Shown here one piece after another: positions 25,401 through 39,162 of a DNA stretch of 64,000 bases. Position 1 is the stretch's first letter. Every line of letters begins with the position of its first letter. Source of the stretch: Sebastes aleutianus (taxonomy: Eukaryota; Chordata; Actinopteri; Perciformes; Sebastidae); assembly GCA_916700875.1 (NCBI GenBank), contig CAKAKS010000034.1:11435195-11499194 (forward strand), given 5' to 3'. Below the pieces are notes generated by a model. That model made no database searches and was not told where the DNA came from. It saw only the letters and a program-made list of their open reading frames with translations. The translations under genes and the position numbers were made by a program.

Positions 25401-28400
25401 GAGAAAATTAATACCACTCATGTTTGTACAGTAAACATGAAGCTACCATTATCAAATATAGGTTAGCGTAGCTCAGCACAAAGACTGGAAACAGGGGGAA
25501 ACAGCTAGCCTGGCTCTGTCCTACGGTCACAAAATCCTCCTACAAATACAACAAAAGCTCACATATCACAACCCGATATCACGTTAAAGCGTGTAACAGA
25601 CCCGCCAGTCCAACAGAGGATAGCGTGTCAGTGTCACGTTTTGCCTCGCCAGGCAGGGGGCAACAAAATCACACACTTAGGTTTAGGCAACAAAAACACT
25701 TAGGTTTAGGAAAAATGTCATGGTTGGGCTTAAAATAAGGAGGTAAACTAAGTAAAATACCTACGGAAACAACATAACATCAGTATGGAGCACACGTGAT
25801 GCTGTCACTAACTTAACTTGAAAACAAAACACCGATTCGCTGGTTGAAAGTCCTGTGTTTGTTGGACTTGTTGGAATTTTACAATTCGGCTTGTGAACAG
25901 ATTAAACATGCGATGTATATACAGTATAACGTGTTAATTTGTGAACATTAGAGGCGCTGGTAGGCTTTGTAACCTTTAAACAGAGCTAAGCTAACTATCT
26001 CCAGCTTCATATTTACTATACAGACGTCAGAGTGGTATCGATCTCCTAAAGAAAACTCTCGGTAAGAAAGCGAACAAAGGTTTGTCCCAAAATATTGAAC
26101 TACTCCGTTAACCTTGGCAATAGTCTCATAGACGGCACAGTCCATTACAGTATGTGAGTTATCAAGCGAGTGTGTCAGGTCCCACTGTAGTAAGCTTAAG
26201 CCTAAACATCAACGACGAGCGCTTGTTTACGTCCGCAGCTGGAGAAAGCTTAAGCCTCGATGTGTGTCCGTGGGTGTGTGTCTTTGTCCGTGTTTGTGTG
26301 TGAATCCCTATCTGTTTTATCTGTCTATCAGGGATGCTACTTCAGATGTAATTTGTTCCAGCCGAGCTAATTGAAACATCTATTCAGCGGGCTGCTGTGG
26401 ACATTGTCCGCGCTGAAAAGGCGACAGTCCTTTCTCTCGCCACCATTGTTTGGGAATGTAATGAATTTTATGTTGCTGCCGCTGCCGGTAGAGAAATCCA
26501 TTTTTCTCTCCTGGTCCCAGTCCTTTTGTCGTGCCTCCCCACCCATCCTTCAGTTCATCAATAGCCACTTTATCTGCCAATCTGCGGCGAGGGAATGACA
26601 TTATTAGGAGGCTAAACAGCAGCTCTAATACAGGCCCTCCCCTCCTCTTTCAGATCTGTACAAAAACGGACTTCAGAGGGACACCTTCCTACCTTTCATC
26701 GACGTGCTGAAGGTAGAGACAAAGTCATCCCTCTCTCTTGTCGTGTTAATTAATTCATTTGTTTATCACACACACGTACACACACTTGCATGTGTCCCTC
26801 TGTCTTTTTTTGCAAGTTGCTCTTTAGTGGTTTGATGTTTTCTGCTTCCTGGATGCCTCGCACAGTGTCACAAAGCTGTCTTTGATCATACCAGGGCACG
26901 GTGAAAGACTCACCGAGAGAAAGGTAGGGCGAGATGGAAAGAGCGCGAGTGAGTGAGCACAGGTAATGTGAATGAGAGATGGGCGGACGAGCTGAGTGAC
27001 TGACCCACACTGCTTGCATTTCAAAAGTAAAAGAGGGGGGCGAGAGGAGAGGAGAGGAGAGGAGAGGAGAGGAGAGGAGAGGAGAGGAGAGGAGAGGAGA
27101 GGAGAGGAGAGGAGAGGAGAGGAGAGGAGTGATGCGGTGGTTAGCATTTCCAGCGAAAAAATCTACTTTGCAATTTAAGCAGGTAGCGCCATTATCCTGC
27201 CTGCATCTCAGATGATCATTGATGTGTTTTGGAGTGATCATGATCATAAATAATTGCATAATAATTTGTTGTCATGCATTTTGCAACAGAGGAGGGCAGC
27301 ATTCTTGCACCTTTTATTGGTATTTAGTCTAAATAGTAACGGCAAGCAATGTCCAACTGTAGTGTATTGGGCCACAATGACAGTTGCTTATCAGGGCAAA
27401 CAAATGTAATGTCTAATGCACGTACAGACATACACTTTTCTTTTTAAATACAGACCTATAAGTTCTCAGTAAAGTGTGGCTGGGTTAAACTCACAGTTGA
27501 TATAATGTAACAGATAAATGCTCTCTTGGGACTGAAGTACTGATCAGCCCTCAAAGTGCTACTTGAATTTTATGGCTTAATGAAGGAAACCGTTTTTAAA
27601 TTTCATTATTTACTATAGATAATAGACAAATTTACACCTGTATTAAAATTGTATTAGCACAATGATTAGAGCCATAGACTAATATATCACAATATATTGG
27701 TCTTGGTTTACAATATTTCAAAAACAAAATATCACTGATATATTTAGATGTACTATAATCGTGAATATGTAAAAAAAAAAAAAAAAACTTACATAATGAA
27801 GGCATTAATTTAGAAAGCATAATTTTTACACAAACTCGGTTTAGCATAGCATCACATCTCAGCAGTGATGTAACTAAGTACATTTACTCAAATACTTAAG
27901 TACAATTTTGAGGTACTTTAATTGAGTATTTCCATTATCTGCTGCTTTATATTTCTACTACATCTCAGAGGGTAATATTGTACTTTTTACTGCGTAACAT
28001 TTATCTGACATCTTTACTTTACAGATTTATATTTTGGTTTAATAATCTGAATCAACTAAGACACTATGATATATTATTGTAGATTAAGCTGCCCAGCAGT
28101 AAAGTGTTTAAAATACCATAACCAGCTGCATTATTAATGTGATGTATACAGTAATGCATCAATAATTATAATCCAATAATATAATTTATATTATTCTGAC
28201 ATGAGCCATTCTGCATAATAATGAGTACTTTCACTTTTGATACTTTAAGTATATTTTGATTCTAATACTTTTGTACTCAAGTAAGATTTTGAATGCAGGA
28301 CTTTAACTAGTAACAGAGTATTTTTACAATGTGATATTACTAATTTTACTTAAGTAAAGGTTCTGAGTACTTCTTCCACAACTGCATCTGAGCAATAGTT

Positions 28401-29114
28401 GTCATTGTTTTGTGTTATTAATTGATTTACAATAATAAATATACAGTATACATACATTTGCATAAAGCAAGCGTATTTGTCCACTCCTGTATTATTAAAT
28501 ACTTCACAAATCTCCCTTTAAGGTACCTTTAATTAATCATGATTAAATATTTTAATCGAATGACAGCCCTAATTCTAATACTTTTGTACTTTTACTTAAG
28601 TAAGACTTTGAATGCAGGACTTTTATTTATACTATGGTATTACTACTTTTACTTAAGTAAAGGTTCTGAGTACTTCTTTCACAACTGCATCTGAGCAGAT
28701 TTAGGTACAACTGGTAATAATAATAATAATAATAATAATAACAACAACAATAATAATAATATAAAAAAAACTGCCTCATTACATATCTCAAATTGAAGGA
28801 CTCTAAAATATGAGTTTATATTTATAACATGAGCTGATATGATGTTTTCTGAATTCTCACTATTAGTCTGATTGGCCTAAATGTCCATTATTGGTCAGGC
28901 TCTAGATATGATAATAAGTATGTTGTTTCAAGATTAGACTGATCTCATCACATGCATCTGTTACCTGATACATCACAAACCTCACTGTGAGTACCGCTGT
29001 GTATGAAATAAGAAATAAATAGAAGGAAATCACAACATGGGTGCTTTAACTAGAGGAACATGGTTGATCTGCATTGCCCAGGCTGCGGACAGTTTCAGGT
29101 CATCACTGTATTTT

Positions 29115-29157
<43 letters not shown>

Positions 29158-32100
29158 CAACGCAGAACAACCGTGGAGGCCTAGGAGTCACCCTGCTCCC
29201 CACCCACTCTCCCAGCAGCACCCTTGCCCTCTCTAATCCACCCTCATCAAGGTCCTGAATGCCTGTTGTCCCTCTCTGCCCCGCACTACCTCCTCTCTTT
29301 CAGGGTCCCATGTTCCCCTTTGTGAGGCCATCTGGTTTTCGGAGTCAGGGTTTTTTTGGGGGTGCACGGCGTTCTCTATAGCGGCCTGTTCTGTAACATT
29401 AAAGCGTGTTTTAGCCGGGTCACGCTGCTAACTAGCTGACCCTTGATAGATTGAATTAATGCTTGCAGGGTGCGTCGGTGCTCTCGTATGTGCGTGCCTG
29501 AGTGTGTTTCTATAGCGGGCGACGGAGGGAGTGAATGAGGGTGTTAAAATGTAAAAATAGCCTCTGACCTCTCCTCCCTATCACCTGAGCTGGAGTGGTA
29601 GAGGTTAATCCACCGCCTCTGTCCGCCTGGGTTGACGTCTTTATTTAACTATTGACTTCTGATTAGCTGGGACCCCCTTTTTCCTCCCCATCCCCGCCCG
29701 CCCCAAATCATCCTAATCTTAAAAATAAGAAATCATTAGATCAAGTACAAACTTTTAAGTAGATCCACTTGCCAGATATGGTCCTAAAAGTCTCTTTTCA
29801 CTTTTTAGTTTGTTTTCTAGCTTTTCCATCCATTCAGTCATTTGTAATTCCGTGTCCTTTTCAGTGTCTCTGTGGACTCCATCAGGAAACCTATTCAGTT
29901 GTTGAGGCTTCTTTTTCTTTGTAGCCATGGCAAAGCTCAGAGTTCTGTAAAATACAGGGTTTAAGGGCTTTTTTTAATGGACACTGCCAGTATTGTAACT
30001 AAGACACTCTTTCTCTCTCACAAACTGTCCTCCCTCTCCACTCCACTCCTCATCGCCCATCCTCTCTCTACCCCTCTATCCCCGCTCTTTATTCTATTAC
30101 TATCCTGCTCTGCTCGCTGGCTTTACTCACCCAAGGTCAGGTCTCTGTATTTTGGTAGCAGAATAGTGACTTTACAATGCTGCCGAGGGGGGGGGAAAAC
30201 ATGACAACAACCCTGAGGCAACTTTGAGTATCTGTGGGTTTCCTGCTGTTTTTAACCCTTCTTTTGATCCATTCTGCTTCCCCTTTTTTTCTGTGTCATT
30301 GTTAATAATTGGTGTGTGCTGTGCAGTTGGTGATGAGAGAAAAAGAAATATATAAATAGCAACAGGATGATAGAGAAAGGAAAATGAGGAATGAGAGAGA
30401 TGTGGTCCTCCAGTGAAGACCTTGGTGAGAAGGACTGCCTGTGAAGAGCCGGCAGCCTGCCAGCTCAAATCAAATGGATGTTGATATTTGACGACTCTCA
30501 TTGTCTTCCGGAGCATTTAATGGCAGGGCAGTGCCCCTCACTGTACGCCTCGAGGGCGTACCTCACTTCTTTCATATCAGTGTCTCGCTTCTACAAAACT
30601 GAACGATTAATAAAGGACAAATCGATTTTTCTCCTTTTTGAATACGAGGAATTAATTCTGGCTCCGTATTTATCGCCTAATTTTGAATTGATCCCGTTAC
30701 TTTTTGACTAACTGATGATTTCCAGTGTTTTATTACAAGTGTGTGCACATGTCAGATGTGTTTGATCAAGCGTGCATGCACACAGGTGCATTATTGTGTA
30801 CTGTGTGTGTTCATTTGTAAAGCAGCACGCCTGCTATCTGAAGGCAACACTTGAAATGTCGCTCTCACTTCTAACTTCACCAACATTTAGACATTTAAAG
30901 CCATTTTTCTATACTTGTTAATATGCTCTCTGTATAGACTCTTGATCAACCCGCTCGCCTCTTCATGTTCTGCCGTGTTTTCACATTTGTAACATTATAA
31001 AGCAGAATGTTATGAATTAAAATAGATTCAGATATGGGGGGTCATAAACTTGTTTACAGGTTTTTATGCCTCAGTAATACGTTGTTGATCAGTGCTTACA
31101 TAAGACAAAACACCTACAAAACTGAGTGAATTACATTAAATGAATTAAATGGAAGACTAAAGTGCAAATTAGGGCTGTCAAAATTAACGCGATAATAACA
31201 CACTAACGCAAATTTGTTTTAACGGCATTAACGCAATCGATATTTCGGAGGTTGTAGCGGGCTCAGTTTTAAAGCTAGATTGAAGATACTGGTATCATAT
31301 GAAACTAGAAAACCTAAATACTCCATTGGTACCAACCATGTCATACTAGCTTGTCAAGAAGGAGGCTAAATAACGCTCCAAACTTACGCAAAATTTTTGA
31401 GAGAAAAATCTGTCATGACTATTTTTAAAGGGGTCCCTTGACCTCTGACCTCAAGATATGTGAATGAAAATGGGTTCTATGGGTACCCACGAGTCTCCGC
31501 TTTACAGACATGCCCACTTTATGATAATCACATGCAGTTTTGGGCAAGTCATAGTCAAGTTGTTTCGTATTGTTAATTGATTTCCGATCATAAATATATG
31601 CATACATTTATAATAAAGTAATTTTCGATCAATTTTGATGTAAATATTGGGGTTATGTGGCAGTAATTCAATTTGCGGACTTGTAAAATGAAGTGTTACT
31701 GGAGCCTCTGTTGGCCAGGTGCAGGTAGCACAGACTCCACCGAGCTTTGGAGCGGTTCGGTTTTTGGGCCTCATCAGAGCTCGAGAGGGGTTGAGGGTGG
31801 GGGGTCCAGTGGGGTCCTGGATCACGAAAGGTGGGGCCTCCAGCTCAAAAGATGTTTCCCCAAGAGGAGCAGCCGAGGCAGGGGGAGGTTGTGAGAACGA
31901 CCCCTCAGAACAAACCATCGCTGGCCCAAGGCGGTCACACTTTAAGGGAATAGATCATTAGGTGTAATTAGGGTGTTCACATTGTCACGTACCCCCCCGA
32001 CTGCCCAAGAATGAATAAAATCACCAGCTACACCCCCACTCTCACACACACAGCAGCTCCCCAGTTAGTGAAAACACTTTGATGTCAGAAGAGTCGTCCA

Positions 32101-35100
32101 GAACTTGCCAGCATAAAGGCAGTGTTTTAAGCTTTCTCTCTTTTCTCCCCCGTCTCTCTCTCCCTCTCTCTCTCTCGACCCCTCTTTCCCTCCCTCCCTC
32201 TTTTCTTCTGTCCCTCCACACAAGGCTGTAAGACACACATGGTTGAATGAGCGACAACCTTTCCCCTCCTCCTCTCTCTCCCCCGCTCTCCCCCCTTCGT
32301 CTCTTTTTCAGCCTTCCCACCCCGCATTTCTTTGAGGCCTGGTCAATTCTCCGGGCCAAACAAAAAAAGCATCAAATGTTTTCTGCTGCTGGGTAATGAG
32401 GGAGTGGACCTCATCAGGGCCCAATAGTCAGCTATCCTTGGCTTTTGTTGCAGCTCAATGGCACCGCGCTCTTTGAAAAACTCAAAAGCAACTTTTTGAG
32501 GAGTAAAGGATAGAGAAAGATATGGCGTAGAGGGGAGGCAGCGACAAAAAGGAGAAAAAAAAAGAAGCCACTCTGTTTTTATGCTAAACGGCTGTCCAGA
32601 GAGAGCAGTGGACAGCTTGGACAATGACATGATTGGAGCTACATGTGTTTGGATGACTTTCTTCTAAAGAGACTCTGATTCTCATGTCTGTCATCTCTCT
32701 CCCTCCCCTCTTGTGTCTGAGTTCCTGAATGCGTCCGTGCGAGTAGTGAAACTCTTAATTTGCAGTGCCGCTGCTTTTCAGCTACACAAACTGTAGGACC
32801 AGTTTTCACACCACTGGTACAAAAAGATGATATTGTGGCTTGACTCATGGTGATAATTAAACTGGGACCTAATCATTATTTTCCTTATTAATTTAAACTG
32901 TCAATAATTTTTTTGATTAAGAGTTCAAAATGTAAAAAAAAAAAAAAAAAAATCTTCTATAATGATATAGATAATTTCATATCTTGATAATGATATATAT
33001 CACCATATAGCATGTTTTCTGGTTATTCAATGAATAAATAGTCTGTATTAAATTACCACATGTAAAGCCTATTTTGTATACTCTTGTGTGAATTAAATAC
33101 TTGAACAGTACTGAGTATTTTCTCATTTTAAGTGCAAAATTAACATAACAGTGAAATTATAGAGACCTTGTTTTGACGATATATATTGTCCTATTGCCCA
33201 GCCCTATAAACAAATGCCCCTCACAGTTTCCCAGAGTGCAACGTGACATCTTCAGATTGTTTGTTTTGTCCAACCAACAATTCAAAACTAAAATATTTTC
33301 AATTTACAATCATATAAAACAGAATAAATCGGCAAATTCTTTTAAGAATTTACTTAGATTTTAGCTATTGTAGACTAAACAGAGTGACACAGAGAACAAG
33401 CCGGTCTCATGGGAAGGTGTATAAATAGCACAACATTACACCAACATTACACCAACATTACACGTGTCATGAGGACGCATTTCAGGCTTTTCGCATGTCA
33501 TTTGTACGCCGCTTTTCGTGTTTCATTTGTACGCCACGCGACAAAACTCGGGTAACGTCGATAGTTAGGTTTAGGACACAAAGCCACTTAGTTAGGTTTA
33601 GGAAAAACGTCATGGTTGGGCTTAAAATAAGTATGTAAACTAAGTAAATAATGTACAGAAACAAACACACTTACAAAAGAAAACTCCAGTCTCCTGGTTA
33701 AAAGTCTTGTGTTGGTGGACCCATCCACATCCCCACCCACTCGCCATAAGCAGTCTTTCTTGATTAATTGTTCAATTGATTAGCCTATAAAATGTCTGAA
33801 AATACAAAAAAATAAATCACAATTTCACAGAGCTAAAGGTGACGCCTTTGAATCGCTTGTTTTGTCCAACAAACCCAAAAGCAAAACCCAAAGATTTTAT
33901 CAATTTACAATGATATAAAACAGCAGAAAATTCTCACCCGAGGGAATGTTTGTTATTTTTGCTCAAAACGACAAATTCATCATCAAAATTGTCGATTAAC
34001 TAATCGAGTAATCGCCTCGTCGTTCCAACAGTACACTTAACAAGTAGATGTTTCTATGAGATTGTTGTTGTCCAGCTGTACAGAGCAATATACAGAATAA
34101 GCTAAAAGGACAGCTGGAGCTGAGACTGTAAAGTAGACGGACGAGGACTGGAGTCTGTGAGAGGAGCGTGACGGTGGAGTGGGTTGGGGAGACCACACTG
34201 TGTAGGCGGATGAAATCTTGGAGGAGTGAGAACTTGACAATCCCCTCAAGATGGATAATCAAGTAATGACCCGCGAGGCCTCAGCCTTATCTGATTATAA
34301 ATAACCAATGGAATCATCATCGCTGATTGTGTTTCCATTCCTCCTTCTTTCCTCTCTCTTATTTGTACCTCGCTTCTCCATCAAGAAACGCATCAGCCGC
34401 CTTTACCGTAGCCACTTCATAAAGGGAGGGAGTAGAAGATGGCAGGAGAAAAGACAAACTGAGACTCTAATGATGTGCCGGCGATAGTGACAAGTTTTTT
34501 TTTCCCATTTTGGAGGGACTATTTACCCGTTGGTGGGGTCACAGTAGGTTGATGAAATGACACCTCCCTTTTGTGCGTGGGGGAGGGCGAGTTTGTCAGG
34601 TTGTTATTAAGCCTGATTCAGCCAATTGGCTCAGAGTGGGAACCCCGTTTGTGTGAGCGGACACGGAGATAAAAAGTTGACAGCGGAGAAGAATAGAGTA
34701 TTTCCGTCCCCTTGCTTTGTGATGATTACTAATTATCCTGCAGCTTAAGGAGGCCAGTGGCAGAAATTCACTGATTTCATAATTTCCCCGGAGCTGTCGG
34801 CGAATACTCAGTCAGCCGGCGATGGCTTGGATGGGATGATATGCAATTCCTTTCTTTTCTTTGATAGAATGGTGGAGATGATGATTATAGTTTGCGGTGC
34901 ACTCCCTGACATGAATCCTGTTGACGTTTTACACTATCTGCAAAAGTTTGAACCCCGCATCGCAAGTTCACCCCTGCTGTAACACACTTGAATAGCGGCA
35001 GGAACAATAGAGCGGCTCAATAAACCATGAAGAAGTGACACAAAATCCCGGCGCTGTCAGAGGAGAGAAAGATGTCTACTGCCTTCTGTGTTGGATTTGT

Positions 35101-36082
35101 TCACTCGCTTCTTAGGTGCTCTTTGTCCATGAAAGATGAGCAGTAGAGTACTGTATTATAATGTTGGCACATACTACAGCATTTCATGAAAAATGAGAAT
35201 TTAATTCACAACAAAAACAAAATAGACAAACTCGGTTATCTCAAAGATTTCCACGAGACGATCAATCTGAAACTAAATGATAGCATCTAATCTGATAGCC
35301 TCCTGATGTTTATTCCATTTGTATGGTGCACATTTTCAGTATTTCCTTTCCATATTTTCAATACTTCTCTGGTAACTTGTATGTGCAATATACTAAATAT
35401 CACCTTTAAATCAGATTTAAAGGATAGGTCTGGTGATATTTAATATTTTTGTTATTGCATATTCATCAGTTTAAAGGCTGTTTATAACGTAACATCAGTA
35501 CGGAAAACACTAAAATAAAGAATACACAAAAAAACACGTGACAAACGTTAGTAACGTCACTTACAAAACAAAACACCGGTCTCCTGGTTAAAAGTCTTGT
35601 GTTGGTGGACGTGCATATGTATCCTGAAATTTCTCCTTTTGTAATTAACTTATAATTAGTATAATTATAACCTAACTATTATGATTTTCCTACCACATTT
35701 TAAATACAGAAGTTTTTCCTATGTGACTAATGTTTTGGTAAAGGAGATTGCGCTTCAACAATGGGATTCACGGTGGAGTGCTAGCCCCAAAGTCCAATAA
35801 GCATAAAAATGCGATAGGGTAGCACATCCAAGATTTCAAAATCAAGAAGGACAAAATTACTAACATTTCACTTGTTTAATTGGCTCACATCACAATAGAC
35901 ACAATTGGCACGGAGCATTCTTCAGAGCGTTAATTAGCGTTAAAGCGTTTAATATTTGACCTTTGACTGACTTTTCATGTTTGTGCGTACGCAGGAGTAC
36001 TGCCACACCATCTGCCTAAACTCTGGGATTGACTACAGGAGGCTGGACAACGCTGCAGCAAGGAAACTCTACTACCTGTAAG

Positions 36083-36113
<31 letters not shown>

Positions 36114-36613
36114 TATTGGTCAAATTTGCTCCTCTGTTTGCAGTCCAGCTCAGCTCTGAGGCTGTGCAGAGGTCTGGTAAAGAGTCAACATTAACCTGCA
36201 TCCACAACATGCACACACAGACATTCACACACACACACACACATTCACACACACACACACACACACAGGAAATGTTTGTGCACATCATCGAGATTGATTT
36301 TTTTTTTTTTAAAGGACAGAAAGAGAAGGCAAACAGATGGATAAATGGGTAGAAACAGACTGGGAGATTTATAAAGACCTACATTACCTTGAGAGATCCA
36401 TGAAAAGAACGAAAGAGGAATCAATAGAATATGAGAAAATGGTAGAGCTTTAAAAGCTAGTTTTCTATTTTCGTCATTACGTATACGCTGTTAGGAACAA
36501 CAAACAAGGTATGAATGACACTGCTGTTGCTCATCGCTGTGTTGGAGCTTTCAAGTGCTTTCGTCCTTTCACTGTATGTAAATAGAGCGCATCACACACT
36601 TTTACCTGGAGTT

Positions 36614-36648
<35 letters not shown>

Positions 36649-36837
36649 TACAGTCTAATTTGGATGTGTATTCACAGGCTAATGCTCGTGTTTAGAGCCT
36701 AACATCCTGTTTATTACTGATGGAGTGAAAAGCTAAGTACCCCCCCTCCTGTGCTCTCCTGTCTGCCATCGTTTGATGTGGCCACTTCAGCTTTATTAAT
36801 TTCATATCCTATTTTGTCTTCTCTGTTTCGTTGCCTG

Positions 36838-36870
<33 letters not shown>

Positions 36871-39120
36871 TGTTCAGCACAAGGGAGCCTGGTGCGGAGG
36901 CCTTCATGGATGCGCTGTTTGAGGAGCTGGCCATAAGTCAAAAGACTGGTAAGGAAGATAGAAGACTTGTCCATCAGTCATCTTACTCCATTACATAAAT
37001 TCTACATGTGACCTGACCGCCATGTTGAAATCAAGACAAAACCAAGCACCGCCCACTGGCCAGAGCAAACTTTCTCATTTTACAGCTAAACAGTACACTA
37101 CAATATGTCTCTGGAAACATTTGAGGCGAGAAATAGACATTACAGTAACAGAATATTAATTCACATTTGATCAGCGCTGCCTAGTTTGACCGTTTGATCG
37201 GAGTTTGCGAGTTTCGCGAGCAGTGATTGACAGCTGCTGTAGAGACTCCTCGGCTCTGATTTGTTTTCCTTGGGGCACGTTGATATCTTGCAAACGCCAT
37301 CAGGAGCACAGAAGGAGGCAGAGGAATATAATTTTTTTTCAGATTATAGTGACCGTTTTTAACTTTTTATAATATTTGCTCAAAGTTAGCAGCTTTAATG
37401 TTTTGAAACATAAGCTGCCGGTCAATAAAGTTTATGTAATGGGGTTTATTTGGGCAACAGCGTGCTCATCCACTGTGATAACATCTGATTTGTTCCACAC
37501 ATTTAAGGACATATTTGCACACAAATACAAGGAAAAGGCCAAACCTTACAATGTGTTTTCCTGTCTCTTAATACTTCCCTGCCCTGTGGCTCTCATCCCC
37601 ACATGAACCTTACAAATATATACTTTGTTTTTGAGAAATGAAGCAAACAGGAGTAAATAGTGCATTTGTTGGGACTTCTCAGCCACAAATTTGGGGCTCT
37701 ATTTTTTTTTGGGGGGGGAGGGGGTTGCCTTTATTTGACAGTGTAGAGAGACAGAGACTGGGGGGAGAGAGAGGGGTATAACATGCAACAAAGCTCTCAA
37801 GGCTGGAATTGAACCTGGGACGCCGCGGTAATGTAGCACACACTGTACCCACTCAGCTACAAAGGCGCTCCAGCTTTGTTGCTCTATTGAGTATAAATAG
37901 CAACAGTATCAGGCCTGGGAAATATATTGATACTATATTGATATCGGGATATGAGACTAGATATTGTCTCATATTTTGGATATCGTAATATGGCGTGAGT
38001 GTTGTCTTTTCCTGGTATTAAAGGCTACATTACAGTAAAGTGATGTCATTTTCTAAACTTACCAGGCTGTTCTAGCTGTTCTATTATTTGCCTTTACCCA
38101 CTTAGTCATTATAACCACATTACTGATGATTATTTATCAAAACTCTCATCATGTATATATTTTGTGAAAGCACCAATAGTCAATTACAATATCGTCGAAA
38201 TATCGATATCAAAGTATTTGGTCGAAAATATTGTGATATTTGATTTACTCCATATCGCACAGACCTAAACCGTTTGGTATCATATTGTGTCTTTTTTAAC
38301 AAAAAAAGTGGGTTTTCTACACAAAACTAACAGGCTTGGTTGTGTATTATTCCAGGTCACTTGTCATTTAGCTTTAGAGCTAAACTAAATCTAAGGCCTC
38401 AAGTTCAGAAAGGTTGAAATTGGATTTTGAATTCAGTTTTAAAGGTTTTAAAACGTTGGATCAGGGTTTTGCCGTTGCTGTTTTCTTTCAGCCACCAGGT
38501 TCAGTTTTCATTGTTAAATTTTAAGGTTTATTTCTAGTTTAGAAATTGGCTGGGTTTTTTTTTCCCGTATATTCATAACATCTGTAGACACACTGTAGAG
38601 AAATTTGCTTTGTAATTTAATAACAGAATGTTGAAATGAAGAGGATTTGACTTCTGTGGTCTAAAATCAACTGTAGCTTTCATTCCTTTATAGATTTTTT
38701 TAAATATAATGATTCAATTGTAAATGTGACTGTATAAAAACTGTATGATATGAGGGTCAGTTATTTTTTGGGGTTTGTGTTTCCATAGTTACGGGCCCTC
38801 GGGTGCTCACAGTGCTGGGCAGAGATGTGACTCTGGCAAAGACCTGCGGCTCCGTCGCCGACTGTACTTTTGATGAGCTGTGTGGCAGAGTGAGTGTTTT
38901 ATCCTGGTTTGTTTTGTCTTATAATTCTGTAATTGTAAAACAACGGTTTCAATAGTAACACAATAACACATATTCTTTACAATAATACTGATCTTTAGTT
39001 ATAGATATATATTTAATTTTTCTCAGTGTTCACAAAGAACATTAAAAGAAAAAGACAGCATAAATGAAAAAACATCTCCAAAAAAATATAGTTACGATAC
39101 AGGAATGGAGCAATAGAGTT

Positions 39121-39162
<42 letters not shown>

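Larger units (their letters stand above)
22619..26653 (+). other. afg1l: afg1l intron 6
   Basis: Packed with short elements between 22945 and 26111 (listed separately). 26340-26640, next to exon 7, is repeat-poor and mixed in composition and could be regulatory. No gene supported. Confidence 0.75.
26713..35994 (+). other. afg1l: afg1l intron 7 (largest, 9.3 kb)
   Basis: Holds the GAGAG array, hAT MITEs (27860-28687), microsatellites, the 31171 element, and several MITEs between 32900 and 35615. Repeat-poor stretches at about 29400-29680 and 34255-35060 have mixed composition and may be conserved regulatory DNA. 31700-32870 shows low-complexity C/T-rich patches and no gene. Confidence 0.75.
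36949..38788 (+). other. afg1l: afg1l intron 9
   Basis: Contains a reverse tRNA-derived SINE (37700-37870) and a GATATC-rich MITE (37912-38275). Otherwise unique, AT-rich sequence. Confidence 0.75.

Noticed and set aside
26750..27259. 169-codon minus-strand frame with LLSSP repeats
   Set aside because: Translation of the GAGAG pentanucleotide array.
28714..28761. CRISPR-like regular repeats
   Set aside because: Simple trinucleotide microsatellite; no repeat-spacer structure anywhere, and the genome is vertebrate.
31502..31918. 138-codon minus-strand open frame
   Set aside because: Runs across a junction of a foldback fragment and unique DNA; no recognisable domain or codon pattern.
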